A DNA stretch of 64,000 nucleotides from Diphasiastrum complanatum (taxonomy: Eukaryota; Streptophyta; Lycopodiopsida; Lycopodiales; Lycopodiaceae): positions 6,525,019 through 6,589,018 of the forward strand of contig CM055113.1 in the NCBI GenBank assembly GCA_029204225.1. The letters run 5' to 3'. Positions within the stretch are counted from its first letter, which is position 1, and each line of letters begins with the position of its first letter. The notes under the pieces were generated by a model. It did no database searches. It was not told the origin of the DNA and saw only the letters and a list, made by a program, of their open reading frames with translations. The position numbers were made by a program, and so were the translations under genes. Below, piece by piece: positions 35,516 through 47,363 of the stretch.

Positions 35516-38105
35516 TCAGCTCATCTGCACCGTCGATAATGTGAGTGGGTGAGGATTGTTGTTGAGATGCTGAATCTGATGTTGAGCTAGCATCCTAGGA
35601 ATCTGTCTAACTTGATGATGTTTGATGAGACGATGTGGCTTGTCTTGTGGCTCATGGTTTGCATATGAGTTGCTCACCCTCAAATTATGCTTGCTCCTAG
35701 CATGAAAGATAGGATTGGTTGCCAATCTTTGGGCTGATTCATTGTCACAAAAGATGATTGGGCTCTCTGAAAAATCCATCAATAAAGATCCTTGATAATC
35801 CTCTTGATCCATACCATCTCCTTTGTGCAATGTGTAAGAGCTTTGTACTCGGCCTCACTAGATGACAATGAGATAGTGGCTTGTTTCTTCGACATCCATG
35901 ATATAGCTCCATCACCTATGAAAATGCAATGAGCACTAATGGATTTCCTATCCATTACATCTCCAGCATAGTACGAATCTAAAAATACAAAAAGATTAGG
36001 TGATGATCCCTCATACAATATGCCAAAATCTCGAGTTCCACCGATGTATCTCAAAACTCGCTTTCCTAGCTTCCAATGCTCCTCACTAGGATCTTGCATG
36101 AATTGACTCAATCTTCCAACACAATGGTTAGATCTGGTCTAGTAATGGTTAGATATATGATTGAACCAACTAGCTTCCTATAGAGAGTAATGTCCTCGAA
36201 GGATCTTTCATTACCTCTTATAGTTAGCTTTACATGAGACTCCATAGGTGTATCACTAGCTTTTGCATCTACCATATGAAATCTTTCTAGAATAGAATTA
36301 GCATACTTCTCTTGACAAATGAAAGTATTAAGAAGATCTAATGACTTCTATTCCCAAAATGTAATGCAAATTACCAAGATCATGCACCTCAAACTCCTTC
36401 TTAAGAGCATTCTTGATACCCTCCACATCTTGATTGCCTCCACCACTCAAGATGATATCATCCACACAGATGAGCAAGATGGTAACATCATTTCCAACAA
36501 ATCTATAATAAAGTGAATAATCATACTCACTCATAACAAATTCTTGAGAGAGTAAAAAAGTGTTAAGCTTAGCATACCAACTCCTTGGTGCTGGCTTAAG
36601 GCCATACAAACTCTTGTGTTGTAGACACACATGATTTGGCTTTGTTGATGAAATTTAGCTCTTGGGCTGCTCCATGTACACTTCCTCCTCAAGATCACCA
36701 TTCAAGAATGCATTTGAAATGTCCATTTGCCATAGATCCCATCCATAAAGTGTAGCAAGTGAAATGATGACTCAAATGCTTACCATCTTTGCCACGGGTG
36801 CAAAGGTCTCATCATAGTCAATCCCTTGTTGTTGAGCATATCCTTTTGCCACTAACCTTGCCTTGCTCTTGTTGATAGATCCATCTTGGTTTGTCTTCAC
36901 CTTGAAGATCCATTTGCATCCAATAGCTTTCTTGTCCTTAGGTAACTCCACCAATCTCCATGTTCCATTCTTCATAAGAGCTTGATACTCAAGATCCATT
37001 GCTTGGATCCACTCCTCTTCTTGGTCTACACTTGTAGGTTCATCAAAGAGGTTAGGAAAGCAACATAATTTCCAGAAACTACTTGCTTACCCTTTTGATC
37101 ATATCTGAGCCTTGAAGGTACTTGTCTTTCCCTTGATGTTCTCCTTGGCTTTTGACTTGATGAAGATCCATCATCATCACCATCCAAAGTAGGATAATTT
37201 TCATCAACATCAAGAATGTTAGATCCATCCACATCACCATCAATCATGCTTGAAGAACTTTTGGAATGTTCCCCTCATCAAAGATGACATCTCTACCAAC
37301 AATCCCTTTGTTAGTAGAAGGAATGTGTAGGCTTTACTCACCTCACTATATCCAACAAAAATACCTCTTCTTGAAGATGGATCCTCCTTGGTCCTATCAT
37401 CAAGAGTAATGTTGTCATAGCATGTGCATCCAAAGTTCTTAGAAAGTTGACACTCAGCCTCCTCTTGAATAGCATCTCAAAAGGTGTCCTTCCATCCAAA
37501 ATAACACTCGGACACCTATTGCACAAGAAATTGGCACACAACAAAGCTTGATCCCAAAATGGTTTGTCAAGATTAGCACTTAACCTCATGGCTTTCTCAC
37601 TTTCACGTAAAGTCCTATTCTTCCTTTCAGCCACTCCATTGTGTTGTGGGGTCCTTGATGTTGTATACTCCCTCTTGATCCCATGCTCATCACAAAAGGC
37701 CTTGAACTTGGTAGATATGTACTCACCACCATTGTCACTCCTTAAGCACTTGATCCTTGTGCAAAATTGGTTCGCCTTGCATTCTTGAACTTGATGAAGA
37801 TATCATACACTTCACCATTGCTCTTTAGTAGATAGATCCAACAAAATCTACTAAAATCATCAATGAATGCTACATACATCTTAGCTCCACTATTGCTAAT
37901 TGTAGTAAATCCATGAATATCTGAATGTACAAGTTGAAAAGGTTTTGTAGATCTAGATATAGATCTAGTATAAGGTTGTCTATGTGACTTAGACAAAGCA
38001 CAAGACTCACAAACATGTTTGATGGCACTTAAGGAACTTGGAGGACCTACCACAACCTTCTTCCTAGCCATTACCTCCAATGACTTGAAGTTGAGGGGAA
38101 GCTGT
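35516..38105 (-). pseudogene. Copia element F pol, minus strand
   Basis: Read right to left: pre-integrase end and zinc region (CESCALSKSHRQPYTRSISR), integrase core (LVHSDIHGFTTISNSGAK; FIDDFSRFCWIYLL), DNGGEYIS..F and PQHNGVAERKNRTLRES, the integrase end, an acidic linker (PRRTSRERQVPSRLRYDQ), RT ([37 protein letters not shown]; the YVDD box changed to CVDD), connection, and RNase H (SLSSSEAEYKAL; CDNESAQRLATN) to about 35516. Multiple frame breaks. Gag and protease are missing: the match begins abruptly at about 38105. This copy is close in sequence to the integrase piece at 47565-48063. Confidence 0.9.
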
Positions 38106-39630
38106 TGATATAAGCCAGTTATCCATCAAATAAGATCCTAATACACTCATATTGCTACTAGGGATTTCCCTAATTCGGGAAACAATATCTAAACGAAGGT
38201 TTAAATTTTTGAAAACTAAGCACTAGGAAACCAAAATTCCACTTACTGGGTGCTAGTAACTTGAGTTCGGAAATCTCATTTCAAACAAACATCAAAGTTT
38301 TGACTGTCAAACACTATGGTAATCTGGCATGCATCAATAATCCTATCAACTGAAGGTCATGCAATTTTTAAAATTATACACACTCAACATTCCACCTTAC
38401 CCCACGGAAAACATGCATTATAATAGCCTAAAAAGGAAGTGGCCCAACCCCAAACCTTATCTTCAACCTAAAAACAAAAGTTTTAGGGCCAGGTCCCCCT
38501 CACAACCTCCATAGACAGCTCGGGTTTCAACCAAAGGAGAGAAAGAGAGAGGTGTCCCATAGCTGCAACCATCCAAAGAGAACTCTGAAGTGGGATCGCA
38601 AGAGGACAGGAAAAATTGAAAGAGAAAATGACGCACTCCTCGACTCCAATGCAAGCAAGGTTCATCATGAATCCATCCGACCATCACTATGCATGAAGCT
38701 ACCAAGGTTGCGCCAGGAAGGAAATGGCCTAATCACTCCTCTTGGATCCGCGGTCTGCAGCTAAAGCTGACCTCAATCATAGCTCACACAATATCTGCGC
38801 CAACAATGGATCTGGATTTCTGAGATTCTAGAAATCAACTTCTCTTGTTTATAAAACCATTGTCTGAGGTTAGAAAAGTAACGTGAAGCAGAGCCAAGTT
38901 GCAAGAACTTTATTCTACACCTTCACTACAAGTTACTTCCACGGCCTTCATCATTTTTTTTAGGCAACATATCAATGCAATGAAACGACCATCACACGCT
39001 TTCAACTGCCATCCCAGAGTTTTCAAAACTCAAGAAGAGTTAGGGATAAGGTTTAGCTGCATGTTAGAGTTCATAACACCAAGTTACATCTTCTTACACT
39101 CTCTACGGTTACACAGACATAAAGCTTCCTCCTGTAAATTTCAGGTTGACAAAAATTAAGAGGAGATCAAGATCTTGTAGGGAACATCAATTCAAGATCT
39201 TGCAAAGAACATCAATTCTAGGGTGGGGACTTGTCTCTGCTTACAATCATAGTTGTACTTTCTTCTACTAAAATAAAGTATCAGCAACTGCGACTCCAGC
39301 TTATGTTCCTAACATGCAGGTTTATAGAACACGATGATATTTGTTTTGGGACTTTGACCTGAAAAAGAGTAATCTTTTTTGGTGTTTTTTAATGGTCCTA
39401 GTTTTAGGCCAAAATCATGGATTTTTTTAATAAATCTCTAAAAAAAAATTTTAAAAAAAGCCCAAAAATGCATATTAACTAAAGAACTACAAGTTTTTTG
39501 TTGCAAACTTCATAAAACCATCATAATTACAAAAAAAAAAAAAAAAATTCAAGAGAACAAATGATTTTTGAAACTCGAAATCCCATTGAAATACAAAGTA
39601 ACTTAAATTATATTTGCACATTCTTTTTTT
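38106..39630. other. No gene recognised
   Basis: Short frames only; the longest (38463-38705 minus, 80 codons) shows no domain. Poly-A and poly-T runs occur at 39430-39550. Confidence 0.4.
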
Positions 39631-39631
39631 T

Positions 39632-41889
39632 TAAATACATCTTCTAAGGAATTTTCACTGATGCCTCTCAATTCAAAACTTGACATATTCTCAACACTCT
39701 CGTTTTCAGCTGATGAAGTGGAAGACCCGTCTTCTTCATCAGAGTCAACTAGCATGTCTTCCAGAATCTGCGTCTAATGTTGACAAAAAACCTTGTAAAT
39801 CAGTTTTTCTCTGTTGGTGATGAGTGGAGGATGATGGTTTTTCAAGTAATCCAAGTTGTTCTTTCAATAAAGATATTGTTGACTTTCGTAGATGATTGCT
39901 CATTGTTAATTCAAAATTAAATGTCAAAACATTTACATCTTGTAGATTCAAATCGTCGGACGTCCTTCATTGTTTTCTGAAGCTAGAAGTGCAACAAGGC
40001 TTCCAATTTGGATTTCATTCAAATCATCACGCCATTTCATTTTTGCAGCTTTTACACTTTGCCTATTCTTCCTTGAGCCCACATAAATTTCACGTTCCTC
40101 ACCTTGCACAAGCTGCAGGATATCATTATCTCGAGGAAGATCTGAAGGTTCGACAGTCGTAGTTGATGTTCCTAATTTATGAGGCCAATGAAATTTATCA
40201 ATTGTTGATGTATGTTCGAGATTGAGCAAACTGAGTTTTTGTTCCTCGAAAAAGTCCATCCACCAATGCTGATCAAACTCATCAAAAAAATGACAAGCTA
40301 CTTAAATACTTGATTTCAAAAAATCTAATGAGGCAAATGGATCAATCTCACGATGTTTTCTTTGCGCCTTTTGTTCTTCTAGCAAGGACTTCAAGGGAGA
40401 CAACACAGCAAGCTTGATTTGAGTCGATGGACTGCTAAGCAAAAATTAAACTCCTTTAAGAGATAGCCACGAAACTGAATTTGAAAATAGTTTGCCCCAT
40501 AATAATATAATGTCTGATTTGTTATATTTGATTTTAAACTGGTGCTGAAAGCTAATATCATTAATATTAGCTACGCATCGCTCTGTTTCATTGGACGCCT
40601 TAACATAATCACGAAAATCATATGTGTGTCTGATTAATGACACGTTTGGCTTTGGCACATACTATTTCTCAACAATGCTTTGAAGCACTGGTAATGAAAA
40701 TGCTTTCTTGCGTCTCAACCTCTTAGAAAAGCAACTAAACATTTGATCAATTTGATCGTGGGTATGTCCTACCAACAAAAATCCTATTTTTACTTTTTTG
40801 AAAAAAAAATTCTCCACTAGCATAGACAAGTATGCCAAAACAGTTTGATTTTTATTTTCCCTGTAGTGTTGTCAAGCTGCAAATAAAGTATTTCTAAAAT
40901 ATTTTCACCAAATTCGCAAATTATCTTATGTACAATGGTGATCGTCAAATTTGGATCATTTCGAATAGACCTTGGACTCCAAAGTGCCATTAAACAAAAG
41001 TGCTCCAACGAGATGAATCTGAATAAAATCTGTCTCATTCAGATTTTTGGGCACTTTGACAAAATAAGCCAACATTGTTTTCTTCTGATCCATGCCATCA
41101 ATAACAAGTCCCAAATATTTTTGTGGACATTCCAAACATTTCTTTTGATGTTGGCCAACTTTTATCTTTCAACTGTTTGTTGATCTCTGTGCAGTTGAAG
41201 AGCTTTTGTAGCATCCACTAAAAATACAATGATTCACTTATTTAATAAAATAAAGATCATACCATAATGGTGTTAAAAAAGACTGCAACATAATGGTGTT
41301 AAAAAAGACTACAACATAAATTTTTTCAAAACAGAAAGTATTAAAATGAATGACAAATTTGATTAATATTTACCTTTCTCGTCATTGGTCTTTGCAAGTT
41401 GTTTTGCAGACTTTAACAACTCGCAAGTGGAGCATACTGTCATTCGTGATCTTTTGGAAATCTTTACCAGTCCAAAATCTCTTTTCCAGATTCTAAGAAA
41501 ACATGAGTAATTCAAATAGAGAATATTTTTTGTTTTTGCAAACTCTTTGTACATCAAAATATTTCTAATTTTGTAAAATTATCCGGCAAGTGAAAATATA
41601 AGAAATTAGGCAATTTTTCTCCGTGCACATCTATGAAATGCTTTAGCCAAGCAGTTGCATTTAAAGCATCTTTCTGAAGTTGTGCATGCATTCGTTGAAA
41701 TCGTGAGTTTTCGATTGTGTGAACTGCTTTGTAGGCTTTGCAACAAACCTCCAAAGCATTTAAAAAATACGAAAATGAATTTTTGTCCGGTTTCACTGTT
41801 GGACACAAATAGTAATTTCTCTCATCCTTACTTCGTAAAAAGAAGTTTGATCTTAATTCTTCAATTTCTCTGATACTCAGCTTTTGCAA
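39632..41889 (-). pseudogene. DUF7869-like (VGHTH..ID motif) gene, decayed
   Basis: Minus-strand pieces line up with a eukaryotic family of probable DDE-type transposase relatives. They are, in order: RIWKRDFGLVKISKRSRMTV then CSTCELLKSAKQLAK (41363-41557); a clean 156-bp intron (41373-41218, GTAAAT...TTTTAG); LQLHRDQQTVER, YLGLVIDGMDQKKT, YFVKVPKNLNETDFIQIHLV; then, with stops and shifts, a RENKNQTVLAYLSMLVE region and a GRTYPRSN*SN stretch that corresponds to the family signature VGHTHDQIDQ. Downstream pieces (40658-40446; 40259-39948 with IQIGSLVALLASENNEG; acidic tail to 39632) fit the end of the family. At least six stops or shifts make it inactive. The family name is from memory; the motif order is seen. 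Confidence 0.7.
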
Positions 41890-42235
41890 ACAATAGGATG
41901 AGCAGCAAATAATATTCCGTACCTTTCGAATCTCAATCCTGGGCTATTGGTATGTTCCTCTTTACGACAACTGATAGCCATGCACTTTCAAACATTCACT
42001 GTGCAATTTATGCAACAAAACTCACAATGTCATGTCATCAACCCTCCTCTCCTCCCCTCACCCCCTCCCCCTTTTCCAAAAACCCTAATAGTTGCCACCA
42101 TGCATGCTATATGACTGGCCTCCCATCGAGATCGAGAGAGAACATGCATTTGGAAGAGCAGGGTCGCGGTCACTCCAAATGAGAGAGGAATCAAGGCTAA
42201 CGCCCCCGTTCACATCTCCATAGGCAGTTTGGACA

Positions 42236-42343
<108 letters not shown>

Positions 42344-42542
42344 AACGTGTACATGCAGAGACAGGGAGAGCACAGGCTAAATTGCGCGTTAGTTATCCTT
42401 CCCATCACGCCACAGAACACCAAAGCAAATCAGGTGAGGATCTCAAGTCTCTCTTGTATTTTTCTTTTTGTTTGGAGTCTGATCTATAAATTGAACTTGT
42501 GACACTAGTAGGTGCTTGAACTGGTTGAGAAGGTGTTGGAAT

Positions 42543-43044
42543 TTAATGACTGGGAATTCTGGCTCCAACTCCAGGATGTTCTGGACCCTCAAAAGGCTCT
42601 AAATTTTCAACGAATATAGCCCTTTTAGATTTAACACGACGAATATCACTTTGAGAAGGTCTCCTACGAACATGAGAAAAGCTTGAACGTCGTGGATCAA
42701 CAAACTTACGTGGATTTGTTGATTTACTAGAATCAGTAACTGTTTTGACTCATCACTCAATGATTCAACTTGTTCAAAAGAACAATGTTCTAGTTGTGCC
42801 GAGCTTATATCTGAAGAGGAGGACGAGGTCGAAAGATTAAATACAAACTGAGTTACAAGCATCATTTCTTGAAAAGTACTTGCTTGAGAAATTTCAGATG
42901 ATGAACGGGTAAATGATGACGATGCCACATCGTTTACCAAAATATGTTCAGATTCAAGAGTGGCTTAGATGAAGATGTTGCACTTGTTGCAACATATTGA
43001 GTTACAACTACTAGAATAGAAGAGGTAGAACTACTTGACATCAT
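42543..43044 (-). pseudogene. Ser-rich N-terminal part of the DUF7869-like gene (tentative)
   Basis: On the minus strand an ATG at 43044 opens MMSSSSTSSILVVVTQYVAT. After one shift near 42945 the frame runs through ASSSFTRSSSEISQAS, acidic DISSAQLEHCSFEQVESL and, after another shift, a basic patch RRSSFSHVRRRPSQSDIRR to a stop at 42543. A Ser-rich, then acidic, then basic disordered N-terminus is common in transposase-like proteins. Its link to the downstream DUF7869-like body is inferred from strand and order only. Confidence 0.4.
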
Positions 43045-43680
43045 AACCTCAAAAAATTTTTTAACTATGTACTTATGCTAAGCATAGAACCGTTCAAATA
43101 GTTAACACCACACTAAATGTGCTCCTCAAAGATAATTGCAACCTATGCTGGTCATAGAACAAATAAAAACCTATGCGAACCTCAATAGACGTACACAGAA
43201 AAACCAACTAAATGCAAATGAGCAACAAGCCTAAAAAGTAACTGGTTAATAAGAATTTCTGGCGGCTACCATGACTTTAATACTGTTTGGCAGCATTCTT
43301 AGGGTTAGAGTTAGGTTTGGACTGTCCGGGCTAATACTCGAGGTCGGCATGGGGTGAGGTGAGTCGCGACAACTTGGTCCCGAAGTAAGCTGGAGGACTG
43401 GCGTGAGACGGGGGTCTCGAAAAAATAATAATTTAAGGACCATAATCCAAGCATAACTCACCTCACTTGCGAATTCAGAAGCCCACATGCTGCCAGAGCA
43501 ATCGCTACGACCAAGTCACGACTTTCTATAAGATTTCGCATACGTTCTTGCTTTCAGATTTCTTGACGGTAAGATTATTGTCATTTTCTAGCTTTGCTCT
43601 ATGCTTAGCATGGGTAATAAATTCTTGCATTAGAAAATATTCATATTTTAATTTGTATTCATCTTCTTGCAACATAGGTA

Positions 43681-44104
43681 ACCTATGCTCAGCATAGGTG
43701 CCTGCACCAGTTCTCTCCTTTAACCTATGCTGAGCATAGGTTGTGCTCGGGTTCTTAGTAATATCCTATGCTCAACATAGGATTCCGGCTTAGCATATCC
43801 TATGCTCAGCATAGGATTCCTCTTCCAACCTATGCTTAGCATAGGTTAGCAAGCAAATAGCGAAGACATCCTATGCTCAGCATAGGTTGGACAAGAGCGC
43901 GCAAGTAATGACCTATGCTGAGCATAGGATGTCTTCGCAATTTGTTTGCTAACCTATGTTGAGCATAGGTTGGAACAGGACTAGAGATGAAAACTATGCT
44001 CAGCATAGGTCGAAAGGAGGTTAGAATTGAAGAATCTCGCCTCCGTCCTATGCTAAGCATAAGTTGTTAGTAAGGACTCGACCATAACCTATGCTTACCA
44101 TAGG
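43681..44104. repeat. Array of eleven 17-bp palindromes CCTATGCTNAGCATAGG
   Basis: Near-perfect copies start at about 43682, 43724, 43765, 43799, 43829, 43870, 43912, 43953, 43993, 44047 and 44088, mostly 40-42 bp apart. The central base is C, G, A or T, and the most altered copies keep both half-sites CCTATG and CATAGG. Intervening DNA is mostly unique. Single outliers lie at 43074-43086, 43142-43157, 43599-43614 and 45422-45435. The array lies between two divergent genes and upstream of the ParB-like start at 44335. A regular array of dyad sites suggests protein binding. Confidence 0.95.
43827..43971. repeat. 60-bp inverted repeat within the palindrome array
   Basis: 43827-43886 and 43912-43971 are reverse complements with 4 mismatches in 60, separated by 25 bp. 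Each arm holds two palindromes plus the 23 bp between them (AGCAAGCAAATAGCGAAGAC and its inverse). This makes a large potential cruciform in the middle of the array. Confidence 0.93.
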
Positions 44105-44334
44105 TCGCTACTCGTATTTTCTTGTTTTACAACGCTTTGTCTCAGAAAAGTGATCCTTTTGAAATGTTTTAGTAAGAAAATATGTTGAATTTGTAGTTTT
44201 GTTTTTTAATTTTTTTTTCACAAAAATGGCTTGTTTTATTAAAGTTTTCAGCATTTTCATTAAAATAGCATTTTAAATTTTCCTAAAAAGTTTTTTTTTT
44301 TGCAGATTTTCAATTATCTTTGATAATTTTCAAA

Positions 44335-46500
44335 ATGTCGAGGATTTCTTTGAAAATTTCGAGAAAACCTCAAGATATTTCGTTAAAAAATAAGAAAAAA
44401 TTCATGTATTACTTCACTAAAGGGGTCAACAACACAAAGCTTGCAGAGCTTTTTATTCATTTAGCTGAGAAGCCTAGCAGAGGAGACTCGCAATTCAAAG
44501 TTCAAGGAAGATTGCTTGCTGATCAACCAGATGAGGATCAAGAAAAAGGTTTTGTGAATATACTTGTAAAGGAGACGGATAAGTCTCGTTCTATTTTCAT
44601 TCTGAACGAGACTATGATAAAGATCCGACTTTGTCAGGACGAGAAGAACACTATAAGTCTTGAAATTTTTCGTGGCCTTGTCGTTCACCCGAAGAGCAAA
44701 AATTATGCTTAGCACTTCCCTTTCTGTTGTACAATAGTTTTTTACTGTAGGTGTCAGCTTTTTGCTTGCATAATACATAGGATGATCATTACCCTTCTCC
44801 TCTCCTGGTTGTGCCAAAACACAACCTACAACTACCTGGGATGCATCTGCATGAACATGAAAGGGTTTACTCCAGTCTGGAGGTCGCAATATTGGTGCAT
44901 TAATCAAGGTGTTAATCAAATCCCGATTAATGCCTTATTCTGCTTAATAGTTACCATATAAACGGCTCCCTTATTAAGGACCTCATACAAAATATGATTC
45001 CTATCTGCATATGCATAAATATATAGCCAATGATAACCCTTCATTCCTATAAATGTTTGCATTTCTTTTGGGCTCTATGAAAAACACATGTTCTTCATGA
45101 CTTCAATCTTTGCCGGATCAATGGACAATACCCCTTTGGAAATGATTTGTCCTAATAAAACTCCTCTTTGCACACAGAAAGTACTCTTCTCTGGATTAAG
45201 ACTGACTCCAAATTCATAACATCTTTGGAAACATTTTTTCAAATAATCCAAATGATCGTTGGCGTCTCCATACAGACAAAAATTGTCCAAGAAAATTTTC
45301 ATAAATCTATCTAAGTAATCATAAAATGCCATTCATCATCACCTTCTTAAAAGCCTATTATGATAAAGCTCTAGTTACTTTAGTGAGTAATCATAAAATA
45401 TATTTTTAATCATGTTTGTTTCATGCTTAGCATAGTTGTTATTAGATATAAAATTATTTAAACTTTTAGATTTAAGCTTTTAGTCATTATATTTTAAACT
45501 TGATTTTGTTTTTGTTCAGAGCATGAAGCAATGCTTAAAAATGGTTTTAGCTGCTATTGCTGAGGAAAAAGATCCGGTCTATTCACTACGGAGTTCAAAA
45601 GGTGTAACTATTGGACCTCACAAGCCCGCTTCTACCATTGCTCAGGTCACAAAGCCGGCCTCTGAGAAAGTTGAGGATGAAACCGTAGCCGTCTCTCATC
45701 CCAAAAAAAAGAGATCTCATAATATTTCTGAAACTTCGCCCACTAGACCTAAGTCACGTCCAAAGACCATGACTACACATCGCCATAAGTCCATCCCTTC
45801 TACTGAAAGCAAGAAAGCCGCCACCGAACTATCTTTGTCGCTACCTGGTGCATCCATCCGCCCATTACAAGACAGTTCCGAACTTGCCAAATTAAGAGAG
45901 GATATCCATAAAACAAAAAAAATAAAAGAAACAACTTTACTTTTAGACATAAATCAGTGTGATGGGCCACCTGTAGACCCAATAACAAGAGACAGGCCAA
46001 TGGAAGTTAGAGAGCCTAATGAAACACATGTACATAGTTTAAAAATAAAATTTAAAGATCATACGCAGGCCATAGTTACTCCCTTTGTTGTTTTGGTTAA
46101 TCCCAACGAATGCAACGATGTTGCAAATTTTGATTTTTCTTTATTAGATTCATATCATTTTTTTGTTCTTGGGGGAATACACAATTTACAAGCTCAAAAA
46201 CAATTAACTCAAGAGTATCCCCATATATCAAGCTTTCGAACTATGAGTGCCATTGCATTTGCTGGCCTAACAGTGGAAGAAGCGAAATTATTGGCTTGGG
46301 ACCACAATATTGATCAGGACTACCGGATGAAGATGACTGTGATACAAAGAATTCGTTTTTTTCACAAAGAATACATGAGAGTCTCCAAAGCAGGAGATGT
46401 GAATCAACTTGCTGAAAGCACTATGTGCTCAAGAGACAGGCCTGTCTTTTGATTCAAAATATCCTACGCAGAGCCTTACTAAATACGATAATTTTTTTCA
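44335..46500 (+). pseudogene. ParB/sulfiredoxin-like domain protein gene, truncated
   Basis: The first coding part (44335 to about 44690, MSRISLKISRKPQDISLKNK) follows a splice-like TTTTTTTGCAG at 44304. The second starts after TTTTGTTCAG at 45520 (SMKQCLKMVLAAIAEEKDP) and is open to 46452; with a one-base shift near 46410 it runs on (CAQETGLSFDSKY, TKYDNFFQ) to 46500. A basic, Ser/Thr-rich linker precedes a globular domain: NPNECNDVANFDFSLLDSY, FFVLGGIHNLQAQKQLTQEY, then GLTVEEAKLLAWDHNIDQDY and MKMTVIQRIRFFHKEY. The pair V.GG.H...A (compare ParB GERR..AA) and EEA..LA..HN.D......M (compare the ParB ENLQR box) marks a ParB-like fold. A gypsy fragment sits in the intron, and a copia LTR removes the 3' end. 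Confidence 0.7.
44690..45360 (-). mobile_element. Ty3/gypsy fragment (RT palm to RNase H)
   Basis: Minus-strand frames: FMKIFLDNFCLYGDANDHLD, LKKCFQRCYEFGVSLNPEKS, FCVQRGVLLGQIISKGVLSI (RT; the second catalytic Asp of F.DD is Asn), then stops, then PDWSKPFHVHADASQVVVGC, HPMYYASKKLTPTVKNYCTT and EREVLSIIFALR of gypsy RNase H. It ends at about 44690 against the ParB-like first exon and begins near 45360. It probably lies within that gene's intron. Confidence 0.88.
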
Positions 46501-46762
46501 GCTTGCAATTCTATGTGTAGAATGATCTATATTTGTTATTTTTGGATCCACACGTGTGAAATATAGTAGCTTGCTGGTTTTGTATGGACAACAATAGTAC
46601 ATAATCATTTCATTCAAGTTTGATCAAGTTCTATTGGTGTTTACATCTCAATTTGTGTGTAGATGCTGATTTTTCTACATTGGTGAGATTGGTAGTGTAT
46701 TTCTTTTTCTAACCAAAGATTATTCAAGTAGATTGGATCTTAAGGATCTGAAATCTTTCACA
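46501..46762 (+). repeat. Copia element C, 5' LTR (3' part)
   Basis: Aligns with 49837-50092 (GCTTGCAATTCTATGTGTAG ... GATCTGAAATCTTT.ACA). The first 390 bp of the LTR are missing, and the ParB-like gene is cut at this point. Confidence 0.92.
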
Positions 46763-46774
46763 TGGTATCAGAGC
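46763..46774 (+). promoter_or_regulatory. Primer-binding site of copia element C
   Basis: TGGTATCAGAGC directly follows the LTR end, the Met-tRNA primer site of plant copia elements. Confidence 0.95.
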
Positions 46775-47363
46775 TTGTGTTTCAGGTTATGAAGGAGGAA
46801 ATCAGATCTATCAATGATTTGGTAAAAATGTCAAGTCTTAGAGCATGCTAGAGAGGATTCTACACTAAAATCGGATTTTTTGCTTTTGTAGATTGGATCT
46901 TTGGTAGATCAAAACACTAAATAGGTCAATATACTTGTTCAATTCCAATTTTTGAATTCACATACTGGATTTGGCCGATTTTTGGATCATTGGATCAGCC
47001 TAAGTGGTGGCTTATAGATTTCATATCAAATTTTTAGCATTTGCATGTAGATTTGAAATAGTCAATTTTTTATGATTTTGTCAAAACCCTAATTTTGATT
47101 GGATCTCTAGATAGCGAGGTTGTTGGACTTCATTTGAGTGTGTTTCAATCTTAGGAAGTGGCAAAAGTCATTAGATTGAGGATAGATCATAGGTTGATCA
47201 AGATTCCATGATTCTATGTGTTGATTTGCTTGGATAAGTGCTAGAAGAGAATTTGTGATATAGTTTCAAATCTTAGTGATTTCTTTTGAAAGCATTTGTT
47301 GTTGTTCAAAGAAGTGCTTTGTGCATTGAAGCAGGTTGAAAGAGAAGATCAGGTCATTGCTAC

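Noticed and set aside
43836-44060. Minus-strand ORF repeating PMLSIG
   Set aside because: It is only the translation of the palindrome array.
43681-44104. CRISPR-like array
   Set aside because: The repeats are perfect dyads with variable centres and short unequal spacers, and the host is a plant. No cas genes are present.
45523-46452. Bacterial contamination as source of the ParB-like domain
   Set aside because: The locus has splice signals, AT-rich introns and plant gypsy and copia insertions in and next to it.
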